Shown here piece after piece: positions 8,781-18,500 of a stretch of 64,000 nucleotides of DNA. The stretch comes from Promethearchaeota archaeon. GTDB lineage: Archaea > Asgardarchaeota > Lokiarchaeia > Sigynarchaeales > SOKP01. The notes under the pieces are model-generated. The model was not told the DNA's origin and searched no databases. It was given only the letters and a program-made list of their open reading frames with translations. The DNA is taken from NCBI GenBank assembly GCA_019894875.1, contig JAGXNR010000002.1, positions 1-64,000 of the forward strand. The letters are read 5' to 3'. Numbering within the stretch: position 1 is the first letter of the stretch; the number at the start of each line of letters is the position of its first letter. Position numbers and translations under genes: made by a program.

Positions 8781-9848
8781 ATGATTACAAAAATGAAATT
8801 TGAAAATTATATTCATAGGTTAAAGGTTATTATAGTTGTTATTCTTTTAATTATCTCATTCTTATTAAATTACTTCTTTCAAATAGTACTTAATATTGAT
8901 GTAATTTTTTCCCATTTTTTTTATATTCCTATAGCTTTTGCTTGTTTTTGGTGGAAAAAGAAAGGGTTAATTGTATCAATAATACTAGCAGGATCATTGA
9001 TCTTCTTTCCATTTTTTTTTAGAATGGATATATTGAGTTTACAAAACATAGATAATCTTCTTCGAGCTTTATTGTTTATAGTAAATGGGATTATTTTTAG
9101 TATTTTGAGCGAATATATCTCTAAAAACGAAAAACTAACCGAGGTGAACGAGAATGTAAATTTTTACAAAGATTTACTTACTCACGACATGAACAATATT
9201 ATTCAAAATATTTTATCATCTACAGAGCTCTATTCAATATATAGAAAAAATGGAAAAAATGCGGAAGATTTAGATGAATTAGTGAGTATTATAAGAAATC
9301 AAGGCTTTAGAGGTAAGAATTTAGTTTCAAATGCACAAAAACTTTCAAGATTGGAGGAATCTAATATCTTTATAGAAAAACTGAATCTAATAGAAATACT
9401 AAAGGAAACAATTACATTTATTCAAAGAAGTTTCCAAGGAAGAAAAATAAATATCTCTATAGATTCCCAAAATCAAACGATCTGGGTTAACGCAAATAAA
9501 CTCTTGTTAGATTTATTTGAGATTATATTAATAAATGCCATTAAATATAATAATAATCCTGTTGTGGAAATTAACATACATATTTCAAAGGAGTTATATC
9601 ATGAAATCAATTATTTAAAAATTGAAATTATGGATAATGGTATTGGAATATCGGATGATCGGAAAGTAACTATATTTAAGAGGAGATATAATAGAGATAA
9701 ATATTCTAAAGGAATGGGTTTTGGATTATCACTTGTTAAGATTATAATAAACAAATATAATGGAAAAATTTGGATCGACGATAAAGTACCTGGAGATCAT
9801 TCTCAAGGAAGTAACTTTATTCTTTTAATTCCCGAAGCTATTAAATAA
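8781..9848 (+). CDS. Membrane histidine kinase
   Basis: About 355 residues. The N-terminal third has three or four hydrophobic segments separated by short loops and no extracellular sensor domain. This is followed by a phosphoacceptor helix with THDMNN, an N-box (EIILINAIKYNN), DNGIGI and GMGFGLSLVKI of the HATPase. I chose the ATG at 8781 because AAGGAG lies 9 nt upstream; earlier in-frame codons lack a spaced ribosome site. It follows the hydrogenase large subunit closely and may be co-transcribed, suggesting membrane or redox signalling tied to hydrogen metabolism. No receiver domain or response regulator is visible nearby. Confidence 0.82.
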   Translation: MITKMKFENYIHRLKVIIVVILLIISFLLNYFFQIVLNIDVIFSHFFYIPIAFACFWWKKKGLIVSIILAGSLIFFPFFFRMDILSLQNIDNLLRALLFIVNGIIFSILSEYISKNEKLTEVNENVNFYKDLLTHDMNNIIQNILSSTELYSIYRKNGKNAEDLDELVSIIRNQGFRGKNLVSNAQKLSRLEESNIFIEKLNLIEILKETITFIQRSFQGRKINISIDSQNQTIWVNANKLLLDLFEIILINAIKYNNNPVVEINIHISKELYHEINYLKIEIMDNGIGISDDRKVTIFKRRYNRDKYSKGMGFGLSLVKIIINKYNGKIWIDDKVPGDHSQGSNFILLIPEAIK

Positions 9849-10202
9849 AGTTTTATAGAGATTTTAATTAGTTTTGTGTACAAAATATTCAAACTTTTTT
9901 AAATAATTATTAAAAAGATTTATAAATAAGGATCTAGATTTCTTATCCCGATCATTAATATTATCATAATGAAGATCTTAATTTAATAATCAATCAAAAA
10001 TTTCCGATTTTAGAAATGGTAATATAGTAATCTATATATAAAAAGTTTGAATCTTTGCATAAAGAGTGAAGATTTTTATATTATGATTACTATTCTTGTC
10101 ATAGTGATTAATATTTTTAGAAAATTTTTTAAAAAATATCAATACGAATTTTAAGTGTAATCAACTAGAAAACTGAAAGTTGAAAAATTTATGGAGGGAC
10201 TT
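9849..10202. promoter_or_regulatory. Promoter region of the second Hdr cluster
   Basis: Gene-free. It contains TATA-like sequence ATTTATAAATA near 9918-9928 and TATATATAAAAAG near 10034-10046, plus half-sites TTATCAT (9961-9967) and TTGTCAT (10096-10102) that match the right arm of the operators upstream of the FrhB operon. An imperfect palindrome TGATTACTAT/ATAGTGATTA spans 10084-10110. Confidence 0.4.
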
Positions 10203-10367
10203 ATGTTAATAGAAGAAAAGAAAAATGAAGAAAAAAAAATTAAAGAGAAATGTCCTAAATGTGGTTCAACTTTAGAATGTAGTGATTATATATATAGACG
10301 TAGATCCTCTTTTAGTGGTTACCAATGTTCCAATTGTGGATTTTCTGAATTTTATGATAATAACTAA
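10203..10367 (+). CDS. Small zinc-ribbon protein (54 aa)
   Basis: A charged Lys/Glu-rich N-terminus is followed by CPKC (17-20) and CSNC (42-45), a four-cysteine zinc-ribbon or rubredoxin-like knuckle pair. The ATG is preceded by GGAGGG at proper spacing, better than most genes here. It opens the second Hdr cluster, 29 bp before the HdrC-HdrB gene. A role in metal handling or as a small partner of the Hdr proteins is inference only. Confidence 0.65.
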   Translation: MLIEEKKNEEKKIKEKCPKCGSTLECSDYIYRRRSSFSGYQCSNCGFSEFYDNN

Positions 10368-10396
10368 TTACTGGTTTAATTTTTTCTATAGCGAAA

Positions 10397-11620
10397 ATGA
10401 AATCTATTGAGGTATCAAATAGCCTTATTTCAGGAGTGATATTTGAAAATGTAGTCGGTATGGCAAATTATTGTTATAGCTGCAATCGCTGTGTCACTGT
10501 GTGTCCATTATCTTATCTAGACATCTTTTCTCCCCGAAGTTTAGTAACAGATTTAATTTTTTCACCAATAGAAGACGTTCTAAATAATCATAATATATGG
10601 AATTGCCTTACTTGTGGTCAATGCACAATTTATTGCCCAATGACTCAAGAGAATACGGGTGTAAGATTTCCTGATTTAATTTTAGAATTGCGAAAGGCAT
10701 CATTTCACAATGAAACAGAAAAAAAAAAAATGACTCAATGTGAAACTCATGATGGAATTTTCGACATAATTCCCAAAATTCAGGCGGATGAATCCATCCA
10801 TCCAGATAAATTAGATTTTTTAAAAGGAACTCAAATTAAAATAAGTGAGTCAGGTGAAATTGCCTACTTTGTAGGATGCTTGCCCTTAATGGAAGAAATG
10901 CTTTATAAATTTGAAATTAAATATACCAACACCGCAAAAACTATATTAAGCTTATTAAATGAAGCAGATATAATTCCGGTTGTATTAAATGATAAATGCT
11001 GTGGTCATGATATGCTTTGGGGAAGAGGGGATATCGTAACTTTTAAAAAGTTAGCAGAATACAATGTTCAACTTTATAAAGATGCTGGAGTTAAAACGAT
11101 TATAATTGGATGTGCTGAAGGATATAGAACTTGGAAATATGATTACCCTAAAGTAATTATAGATTTTAAGTTTGAAATAATGCATTTTTCAGAATTCTTT
11201 TTAAGGGAAAAAATTCTCGAAAATGTAAGATTCCCGCAGGGAAAAGAAATTAAAGTCACATATCACGATTCTTGCCGTATAGGGCGTTTAGGTGGTAAAT
11301 TATACGACGCACCAAGAGAACTAATTAAAATGATTCCTGGGGTTAAATTGATTGAAATGGATAATATTAAAGATGATGCTAATTGTTGCGGTGTTGTAGG
11401 ATTCATGAACTGTAATGAATATTCTCGACTGTTAAGGCAGAATCGTATAATAGAAGCAATAAATACTGGAGCAGACTATTTAATTGTTCCTTGCCCAAAG
11501 TGCTTAACGCATTTTAAATGTTATCTTAATGAACTCTTTGGGGATGATGAAGGGTTTAAAAATAAAATAAAACTAATAGATTTAGCAAATTTTATTGGAA
11601 AGTTACTCTACCTTGTTTAA
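10397..11620 (+). CDS. hdrD: HdrC-HdrB fusion (HdrD-like) iron-sulfur protein
   Basis: A 407-residue protein. The N-terminal HdrC-like part has two 4Fe-4S motifs (CYSCNRCVTVC, about 26-36; CLTCGQCTIYC, about 75-85). The HdrB-like part has two CCG domains: KCCGHDMLWGRGD, and SCRIGRLGG...NCCGVVGFMNC followed by CPKCLTH. CCG domains hold the noncubane 4Fe-4S clusters where heterodisulfides or other substrates are reduced. No membrane segment is present, unlike HdrE-linked complexes. It precedes two HdrA halves and MvhD, so the cluster can supply a complete HdrABC-MvhD set. The real electron acceptor is unknown. Confidence 0.85.
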   Translation: MKSIEVSNSLISGVIFENVVGMANYCYSCNRCVTVCPLSYLDIFSPRSLVTDLIFSPIEDVLNNHNIWNCLTCGQCTIYCPMTQENTGVRFPDLILELRKASFHNETEKKKMTQCETHDGIFDIIPKIQADESIHPDKLDFLKGTQIKISESGEIAYFVGCLPLMEEMLYKFEIKYTNTAKTILSLLNEADIIPVVLNDKCCGHDMLWGRGDIVTFKKLAEYNVQLYKDAGVKTIIIGCAEGYRTWKYDYPKVIIDFKFEIMHFSEFFLREKILENVRFPQGKEIKVTYHDSCRIGRLGGKLYDAPRELIKMIPGVKLIEMDNIKDDANCCGVVGFMNCNEYSRLLRQNRIIEAINTGADYLIVPCPKCLTHFKCYLNELFGDDEGFKNKIKLIDLANFIGKLLYLV

Positions 11621-11821
11621 ATGGTAGATTTAAGAAATAGATAATTCCTTATTGTTATTTAATTGAAATGAAATCATAAAATTAAGAAAAACATTAAAGT
11701 TTTACATAAGCATTGGATGAATGAAGAAAAATTAGAAAAAATGAGTTATGCAATCATTTTAAATTTACAATAAAAATTGGTATTATCTTAGAATGAATAA
11801 TTTCAGATTAAGTGTAGTCTC

Positions 11822-13117
11822 ATGGGAGAAAATCTAAAAAGTGTTTTAATCATTGGTGGAGGAATAGCAGGAATTCAGGCATCCTTAGATTTAGCTGAAA
11901 GAGGAACAAAAGTAGAATTAGTTGAAAAAAATGGATGTATAGGAGGAAGAATGGCTCAGTTAGATAAAACTTTTCCTACTAATGACTGTTCTATATGCAT
12001 TTTAGCTCCGAAACTTGCTGAATGTTCGCGTCATCCAAATATTACATTGCATACATTATCAGAAGTAAAAGAATTGACGGGAAATTCAGGAGACTTTAAA
12101 GTTAAAGTTTTTAAGAAAGCTAGATATGTAAAAGAAGATAAATGTATAAATTGTGGTGTTTGTGTAGAAAAATGCCCTATGAGGGTAAATAATGAGTTTG
12201 ATATGAAATTAAGGAAACGTAAAGCAATTTATATCGATTATATTCAAGGAGTACCTTCAATTATGAGAATTGATAAACATAATTGTCTTTTTTTCACAAA
12301 AGGAACTTGTAGAATTTGTGAAAGTGTATGTGAAAGAGAAGCTATAGATTTTGATCAAAAAGATAAAGAAATTGAACTCTTTGTAGGATCAATAATAATT
12401 GCCACGGGATATGATGTATTTGATGCTTCTTTAGTACCTCGTTTAGGATATGGCAGGATTAATAATGTTGTAACGGGATTAGAATTCGAAAGATTAATTT
12501 GCGCCTCAGGTCCATTAGGTGGGCATTTAATTAGGCCATCAGATAAGAAAGAGCCTAAAAAATTAGCATTTATTAATTGTGTAGGATCTCGAGATGTTAA
12601 AAATAATCCTTATTGTTCTACATGTTGTTGCATGTATACTACAAAAGAAGCTATGGTTGCTTATGAACATGATAATGAAATTAAATCCACTATTTTTTAT
12701 ATAGATCTTAGAGCTCCAGGAAAAGATTTTCAAAAATACATTAAAAGAGGAAATAGGGAATACAATGTTAATCATGTTAAGGCTAAAGTTGCTAAAATTA
12801 TTGAAGATAAGGAGAAAAATCCAATTGTCATTTATGAAGATATAAATACGTTTAAAATCAAACAAGAACCTTTTGATATGGTTATATTAGCAACCTCTAT
12901 GGTTCCTAAGAGAGATGCAGGAGAATTAGCAAGAACTTTAGGAGTTGAGCTTGATCATTACAATTTCTTTAAGGGGGAAACTTATCATCCTCAATCATCT
13001 TCAAAAAAAGGTATTTTCTTATGCGGGGCATGTAGGGAACCTATGGATATCCCAACATCAGTTCTAGACGCAAGTAGTGCTGCAGCAAGAGCTGTTGAAA
13101 TTATAATTGAGATGTAA
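11822..13117 (+). CDS. HdrA/QmoA-like flavoprotein, first half-module
   Basis: At 431 residues this is an HdrA core lacking the N-terminal CHCG domain and the C-terminal ferredoxin. It shows GGGIAG (12-17), KTFPTNDCSICILAPK, an inserted ferredoxin (CINCGVCVEKC about 110; CRICESVC about 162) and CVGSR...NPYCSTCCC (253-270). Its short form resembles QmoA. The partner on the next gene supplies the domains it lacks. The same arrangement is fused in the gene at 15,554, so this pair is the split paralogue. A leaderless start is likely, as no ribosome site is visible. Confidence 0.83.
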   Translation: MGENLKSVLIIGGGIAGIQASLDLAERGTKVELVEKNGCIGGRMAQLDKTFPTNDCSICILAPKLAECSRHPNITLHTLSEVKELTGNSGDFKVKVFKKARYVKEDKCINCGVCVEKCPMRVNNEFDMKLRKRKAIYIDYIQGVPSIMRIDKHNCLFFTKGTCRICESVCEREAIDFDQKDKEIELFVGSIIIATGYDVFDASLVPRLGYGRINNVVTGLEFERLICASGPLGGHLIRPSDKKEPKKLAFINCVGSRDVKNNPYCSTCCCMYTTKEAMVAYEHDNEIKSTIFYIDLRAPGKDFQKYIKRGNREYNVNHVKAKVAKIIEDKEKNPIVIYEDINTFKIKQEPFDMVILATSMVPKRDAGELARTLGVELDHYNFFKGETYHPQSSSKKGIFLCGACREPMDIPTSVLDASSAAARAVEIIIEM

Positions 13118-13118
13118 A

Positions 13119-14780
13119 ATGATGGAGGATATAAAAATTGGAGTATTTATCTGTCATTGTGGAACAAATATAGGAGGAGTATTAGACATTGCCCGCATAA
13201 CAGAATATGCAAAGACATTACCTAATGTAATTTATGCCGCAGACAATATTTATACATGTTCCGAAGTTGGGTTATCAGAAATTAGAGATAAAATAAAAGA
13301 ATTTAATTTGAATCGGGTTGTTGTTGCTTCTTGTACTCCTCGAACTCATGAAACTTTATTCAGAGAGACATGCCAAGAGGCAGGTTTAAATCCTTATTTA
13401 TTTGAAATGGTAAATATTCGAGACCAAGACTCTTGGGTTCATATGAAAGAACCTGTAAAAGGAACTGAAAAAGCAAAGGATTTAATCCGTATGGGTATAA
13501 GTAAAGCAACCTTATTGAAACCCTTGGAAAAGATAAAGGTAGAAATTACGCCCTCTGCTGCTATTATTGGTGGTGGTATTGCAGGTATGACTGCAGCTCT
13601 AAATTTAGCAAAACAAGGATTTAAGACTACTATTATTGAAAAGGAATCACAATTGGGTGGAAACTTAAGATTATTGAATAAATTATATCCTATCGAAGTG
13701 GATGCCTCAAAATTATTAGAAATAATCTATATAATAGAAAGAAATAAAAATATAAATGTAATTACGTCAGCTGTTCCAATTAAAGTAGAGGGATTTGTAG
13801 GAAACTTTGAAATATCGGTAAAAGAAAGAGAACATATTTCTAAAATAAAAACAGGAACCATAATAGTCGCAACTGGTGCAAAGCCATTGATTCCTGAGAA
13901 TTTATTTCGTTATAATCGCAAATCTGTAATCACTCAATTAGATTTAGAACAGTTATTAAAAAAGAATAAATTAGTTGCCCAAAATATTGTAATGATTCAA
14001 TGTGTTGGAGCACGAAACAAAGAAAGACCGTATTGTTCAAATATTTGTTGTATGACCGCATTAAAAAATGCTATGATTATAAAGGAACTCAATCCAAATT
14101 CAAATATAATAATACTTTATAGAGATATTCAGGTACATGGAACAACCTACGAGGATTACTATAGAAAAGCAAGAGAGGTTGGAATTTTATTTATAAAATA
14201 TTCTTCCGATAAGCCTCCAGTAGTTAAAGATAGTATTATTGAAGTCTATAATGAATTGAGAAATCAAGAATTTAATATCCCTTATGATCTTGTTGTATTA
14301 TCAACCCCTCTTATAGCCCATGAAGACTCAACCACGCTTGCTAAATTATTAAAGATTCCTCAGCAAAATAACAACTTCTTTTTAGAAGCTCATGTTAAAT
14401 TGAGACCTTCAGATTTTGCAACGGATGGAATATTTATATGCGGTTCTGCACACTGGCCTGCTGATGTTCGTGAAAGTATATCTCAAGCATTTGCTGCAGC
14501 ATCAAGAGCAAGCCTAATCTTATCAAAAGATGTTTTAGAAGTGGAAGGATCTACAGCTGAGGTTGATACAGAGATTTGCATAAAATGTAAAATCTGTACA
14601 AGAATGTGCCCTTTTTCAGCAATTTATAAAAATGAAGTAGGAAAAATCGAAGTGAAACAAGTTCTTTGTAAAGCTTGTGGTGTTTGTGGAGCAAGTTGCC
14701 CTACTGGAGCAATTACTATCCATCATTTCACAGATGAACAAATTCTATCAGAAATAGCCTCATGTGGTGGTGAATTTTAA
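13119..14780 (+). CDS. HdrA/QmoB-like flavoprotein, second half-module
   Basis: About 553 residues. The N-terminal HdrA domain has FICHCGTNIGG (10-20). The FAD fold shows GGGIAG at about 150 but lacks the NDCSIC motif and the inserted ferredoxin of the first half. CVGARNKERPYCSNICC (about 293-310) is present, and two ferredoxin motifs close the protein (CIKCKICTRMC about 486; CKACGVCGASC about 517). The start is placed at the ATG pair at 13119/13122, which overlaps the previous stop region; the upstream TTG would overlap more. HdrA half plus the following MvhD gene equals one QmoB-like unit. Confidence 0.83.
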   Translation: MMEDIKIGVFICHCGTNIGGVLDIARITEYAKTLPNVIYAADNIYTCSEVGLSEIRDKIKEFNLNRVVVASCTPRTHETLFRETCQEAGLNPYLFEMVNIRDQDSWVHMKEPVKGTEKAKDLIRMGISKATLLKPLEKIKVEITPSAAIIGGGIAGMTAALNLAKQGFKTTIIEKESQLGGNLRLLNKLYPIEVDASKLLEIIYIIERNKNINVITSAVPIKVEGFVGNFEISVKEREHISKIKTGTIIVATGAKPLIPENLFRYNRKSVITQLDLEQLLKKNKLVAQNIVMIQCVGARNKERPYCSNICCMTALKNAMIIKELNPNSNIIILYRDIQVHGTTYEDYYRKAREVGILFIKYSSDKPPVVKDSIIEVYNELRNQEFNIPYDLVVLSTPLIAHEDSTTLAKLLKIPQQNNNFFLEAHVKLRPSDFATDGIFICGSAHWPADVRESISQAFAAASRASLILSKDVLEVEGSTAEVDTEICIKCKICTRMCPFSAIYKNEVGKIEVKQVLCKACGVCGASCPTGAITIHHFTDEQILSEIASCGGEF

Positions 14781-15551
14781 TTGACTTATGAACCTCAACT
14801 GCTAGGTTTTTTATGTAATTGGTGTTCTTATGCTGGTGCAGATCTTGCTGGGGTAAGTAGAATCCAATATGCCCCTAACCTAAGAGCAATTAGGGTTATG
14901 TGTAGTGGAAGGGTTAATCCTATTTTTATCCTTGAGGCTTTCTTGAAAGGAGTCGATGGTGTACTTGTTTTAGGCTGCCATCTTGGAGATTGTCATTACA
15001 TTAGCGGAAATTATGAAGCTGTTATAAAAATGGAAATGTTAGATAGATTATTAGGATTTAGTGGATACTCTGAACGATTACGTTTAGATTGGGTATCTGC
15101 TTCAGAAGGTAATAGATTTGCTCAAGTAGTTAATGAATTCACAGAAAAAGTCCGTGATTTAGGTCCCTCCCCTATAAAAGATAAGAATCAAAAAGCTGAA
15201 ATAACAGATGAGCTTAAAGCAATAAAATCAGCTTTATCAGATTTAAGATTAAGGGCTTTAATAGCAAGAAAAAGATCTATAACAACAGAAGGCAATGTAT
15301 ATGGGGAAATAATCCCCGAAGAGGAATATAATAAGCTTTTAGAGCAGGCAATTAATGATGAATATCTCCGCCACAAAATATTAGTAAAAATAAAGAATAA
15401 AGGTAAATCTGTTCCGGAAATATCAAAAGAAATCAATGTTAAACCAAATAAAGTATTAGAACATATAGTATACCTAAAATCAAGAGGATTAGTTGATTTT
15501 GATACTATTAATGATATAATTCCAACATTTATATCAATTCAAGAGGATTAA
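14781..15551 (+). CDS. mvhD: MvhD-like 2Fe-2S protein with C-terminal winged helix
   Basis: Residues 1-140 are MvhD: FLCNWCSYAGADLAG, VMCSGR and GCHLGDCHYISGN carry the 2Fe-2S ligands that pass electrons between hydrogenase or formate dehydrogenase and HdrA. A linker with charged helices follows, and residues about 205-240 form an HTH (VPEISKEINVKPNKVLEHIVYLKSRGLV). The TTG start abuts the stop of the preceding gene. MvhD proteins are normally about 140 residues, so the C-terminal extension is an addition; together with the HTH-HdrA fusion upstream, it is the second Hdr-family protein here with a predicted DNA-binding fold. Confidence 0.82.
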   Translation: MTYEPQLLGFLCNWCSYAGADLAGVSRIQYAPNLRAIRVMCSGRVNPIFILEAFLKGVDGVLVLGCHLGDCHYISGNYEAVIKMEMLDRLLGFSGYSERLRLDWVSASEGNRFAQVVNEFTEKVRDLGPSPIKDKNQKAEITDELKAIKSALSDLRLRALIARKRSITTEGNVYGEIIPEEEYNKLLEQAINDEYLRHKILVKIKNKGKSVPEISKEINVKPNKVLEHIVYLKSRGLVDFDTINDIIPTFISIQED

Positions 15552-15553
15552 AT

Positions 15554-18500
15554 ATGGAAAAAGTTGGCGCTGTTTTAGTCGTTGGGGGTGGCATCGGTGG
15601 TATTCAAGCATCTATGGATTTAGCTGATTCTGGATACAAAGTTTATTTAGTTGAATCATCAATGAGCATAGGAGGTGTGATGGCTCAATTAGATAAAACT
15701 TTTCCTACCAACGATTGTTCAATCTGTATCCTTGCCCCAAAACTCGTCGCAGCAGGACGACATGAGAATATAGATATTATAATAGGAACTATTATAGAAA
15801 AAGTAGAAGGGGAAGCAGGAAATTTTTTTGTTGATATTAAACAAAAATCCTTATATTTGGATCAAAATAAATGTACAGGCTGCGGTTTATGCTCCCAAGT
15901 TTGTCCTGTAGAAGCTATTGACGTATTCAATGAAGGGCTTTCAACAAGATCGGCAATATCAGTAAAATTTCCTCAAGCAGTACCATTAGTATATTCTATA
16001 GATAAAGATATGTGTATAGGGTGTGGTATTTGCGAAGGAAGATGTGAAGCTAACGCTATAGATTACACACTTGAGCATAGAAATATTAGAATCAATGTTG
16101 GTGCTATTATTTTAGCTATTGGATTTGATGAATTTGATCCAACACCTCTTAAAATTTATGGTTATGGAAAATATTTAAATGTAGTTACAAGTACTCAGTT
16201 TGAAAGAACCTTAAGTGCTAGTGGTCCTTTTTCTGGGACTATACTTAGGACTTCTGATGGTTTAATTCCCAAAAAGATAGCATTTTTACAATGCATTGGT
16301 TCAAGAGATAAAAATATTGGAATAGAATATTGTTCCTCTGTGTGTTGTATGTATACTGCTAAGGAAGCTGTTATTGCTAAGGAACATATGGATATTGTTG
16401 AACCAACCATTTTTTCAATGGATATTAGAGCATGTGGTAAAGATTTTGATAAATATATTACACGGGCTCAAGAGGAATATGGTGTTAGGTATATTCGAAG
16501 ACGAATATCTTATATTCGAGAAGTTCCAGATACAAAAGATCTTAAAGTATATTATGAAACTGAAAGTGGAAAAATTGTTGAAGAGATTTTTAATCTTATT
16601 GTTCTTGCAGTTGGTGCACAACCTCCTCATAAAGCTAAAGAATTAGCTGAAAAATTGAATATTGAATTAAATGAATATGGTTTTTGCAAAACCAAACCAT
16701 TTTCTCCAGCGAAAACCTCAAGAGAGGGAATTTTTGTATGTGGCATGTTTTCAGAACCTAAAGATATTCCAGAAACTGTGGTTGAAGCAAGCGCAGCAGC
16801 AGGAGCTGTTAATGTCTTTCTATCTGATGTAAGAGATACCTTAATTGCAGAAAAAGAATATCCCGAAGAACTAGATATCAGTGGAGATCCCCCTAGAATC
16901 GGTGTTTTTGTATGTCACTGTGGGATAAATATAGGTGGAGTTGTGAATGTTCCTGAAGTAGTTGAGTATGCAAAGACATTACCTAATATAATATATGTTG
17001 AAAGAAATCTATATACTTGTTCAGCTGATACTCAAACAAACATTAAAAAAAAGATTAAGGAGCATAATTTAAATAGGGTAATAGTAGCATCATGTACACC
17101 CAGAACACATGAGCCATTGTTTCAAGAGACAATTAGAGAAGCTGGCCTGAATAAATATCTCTTTGATTTAGCTAATATTCGCGACCAATGTTCATGGGTA
17201 CATATGCATGAACCTGAAGAAGCAACAGAGAAGGCAAAAGATTTGGTAAGAATGTCTGTGTCAAAAGCTCGAAACTTAGTTCCCTTACAAGAACAAGAAA
17301 TAAATATAAATCATAAAGGACTTATTATTGGGGGGGGTATCGCAGGCATGAATGCATCTTTAAACCTTGCGGATCAAGGCTATGAAGTATTTTTGGTTGA
17401 AAAAAATGAATATTTGGGGGGAATTGCTAGAAATATTTATGAAACCTTAGAAAATAATGATGTGCAAAAGTTTCTTCAGGAATTAATAGAAAAGGTTAGC
17501 AATCATAAATTTATAAATGTTTTTCTTGAGGCGGAAATTAACTCTGTTAGTGGATATATAGGAAATTTTACGACAGATATTACTTTCAGTAAAGAGAAAA
17601 AAAAAAAGAATGTTACGCATGGCATAATTATCGTAGCTACAGGAGCAAAGGAATACGAGCCACAAGTTAGCGATTTTCTATTTGGTCAGGATGATCGAAT
17701 TATGACTCAATCAAGTTTTGAGAAAATTCTCTTTACAAATGAAGAAAAAATAAAAAAATTAAAATCCTTGGTTATGATTCAATGTGTTGGATCTAGAAAT
17801 GATGAACATCCATACTGTAGTAGAATATGCTGTTCTGAAGCTGTTAAAAACGCTTTGAAAGCAAAAAAAATAAACCCCCGCTTAAATATAAGCATTTTGT
17901 ATAGAGATATTCGAACTTACGGCTTTAAAGAAAAATATTACAATTTAGCGAGAGAAAAAGGAATTCTTTTTATTAGATTTGACAACGAAAAACCACCCCA
18001 AATCAAAATAAAAGATGGAAAGGTTGTAATTCAGTTGCATAAAATAGATATTGGGGAGATTAACATTTATGCAGATTTAACTGTTTTAAGTACAGGAATA
18101 ATTGCCCCTGAAGATAATTTTAATTTAGCCCAGATGTTAAAAGTTCCTCTAAACGAGGATAGCTTCTTTTTAGAAGCTCATGTTAAATTAAAACCGTCTG
18201 ATTTTGCGACGAATGGTATTTTTTTATGCGGAACCGCGCGTGGAGCAGCAAATATAAGAGAATCTATATCTCAAGCAAATTCAGCTGCATCTAGAGCAGT
18301 TACAATTTTATCTAAAGATGTATTAAAAACAGAAGGCATTACTTCTCAAATAAATGAAAATAAATGCATTGGATGTGGTAGATGTATCGAAATATGTCCT
18401 TATAACGCAATAGAACTAATAGAAACTACTAAACAGATGGGATTATATACCTCTAATAATAATAAAGCACGCGTAATTAAAGCTATTTGTAAAGGTTGTG

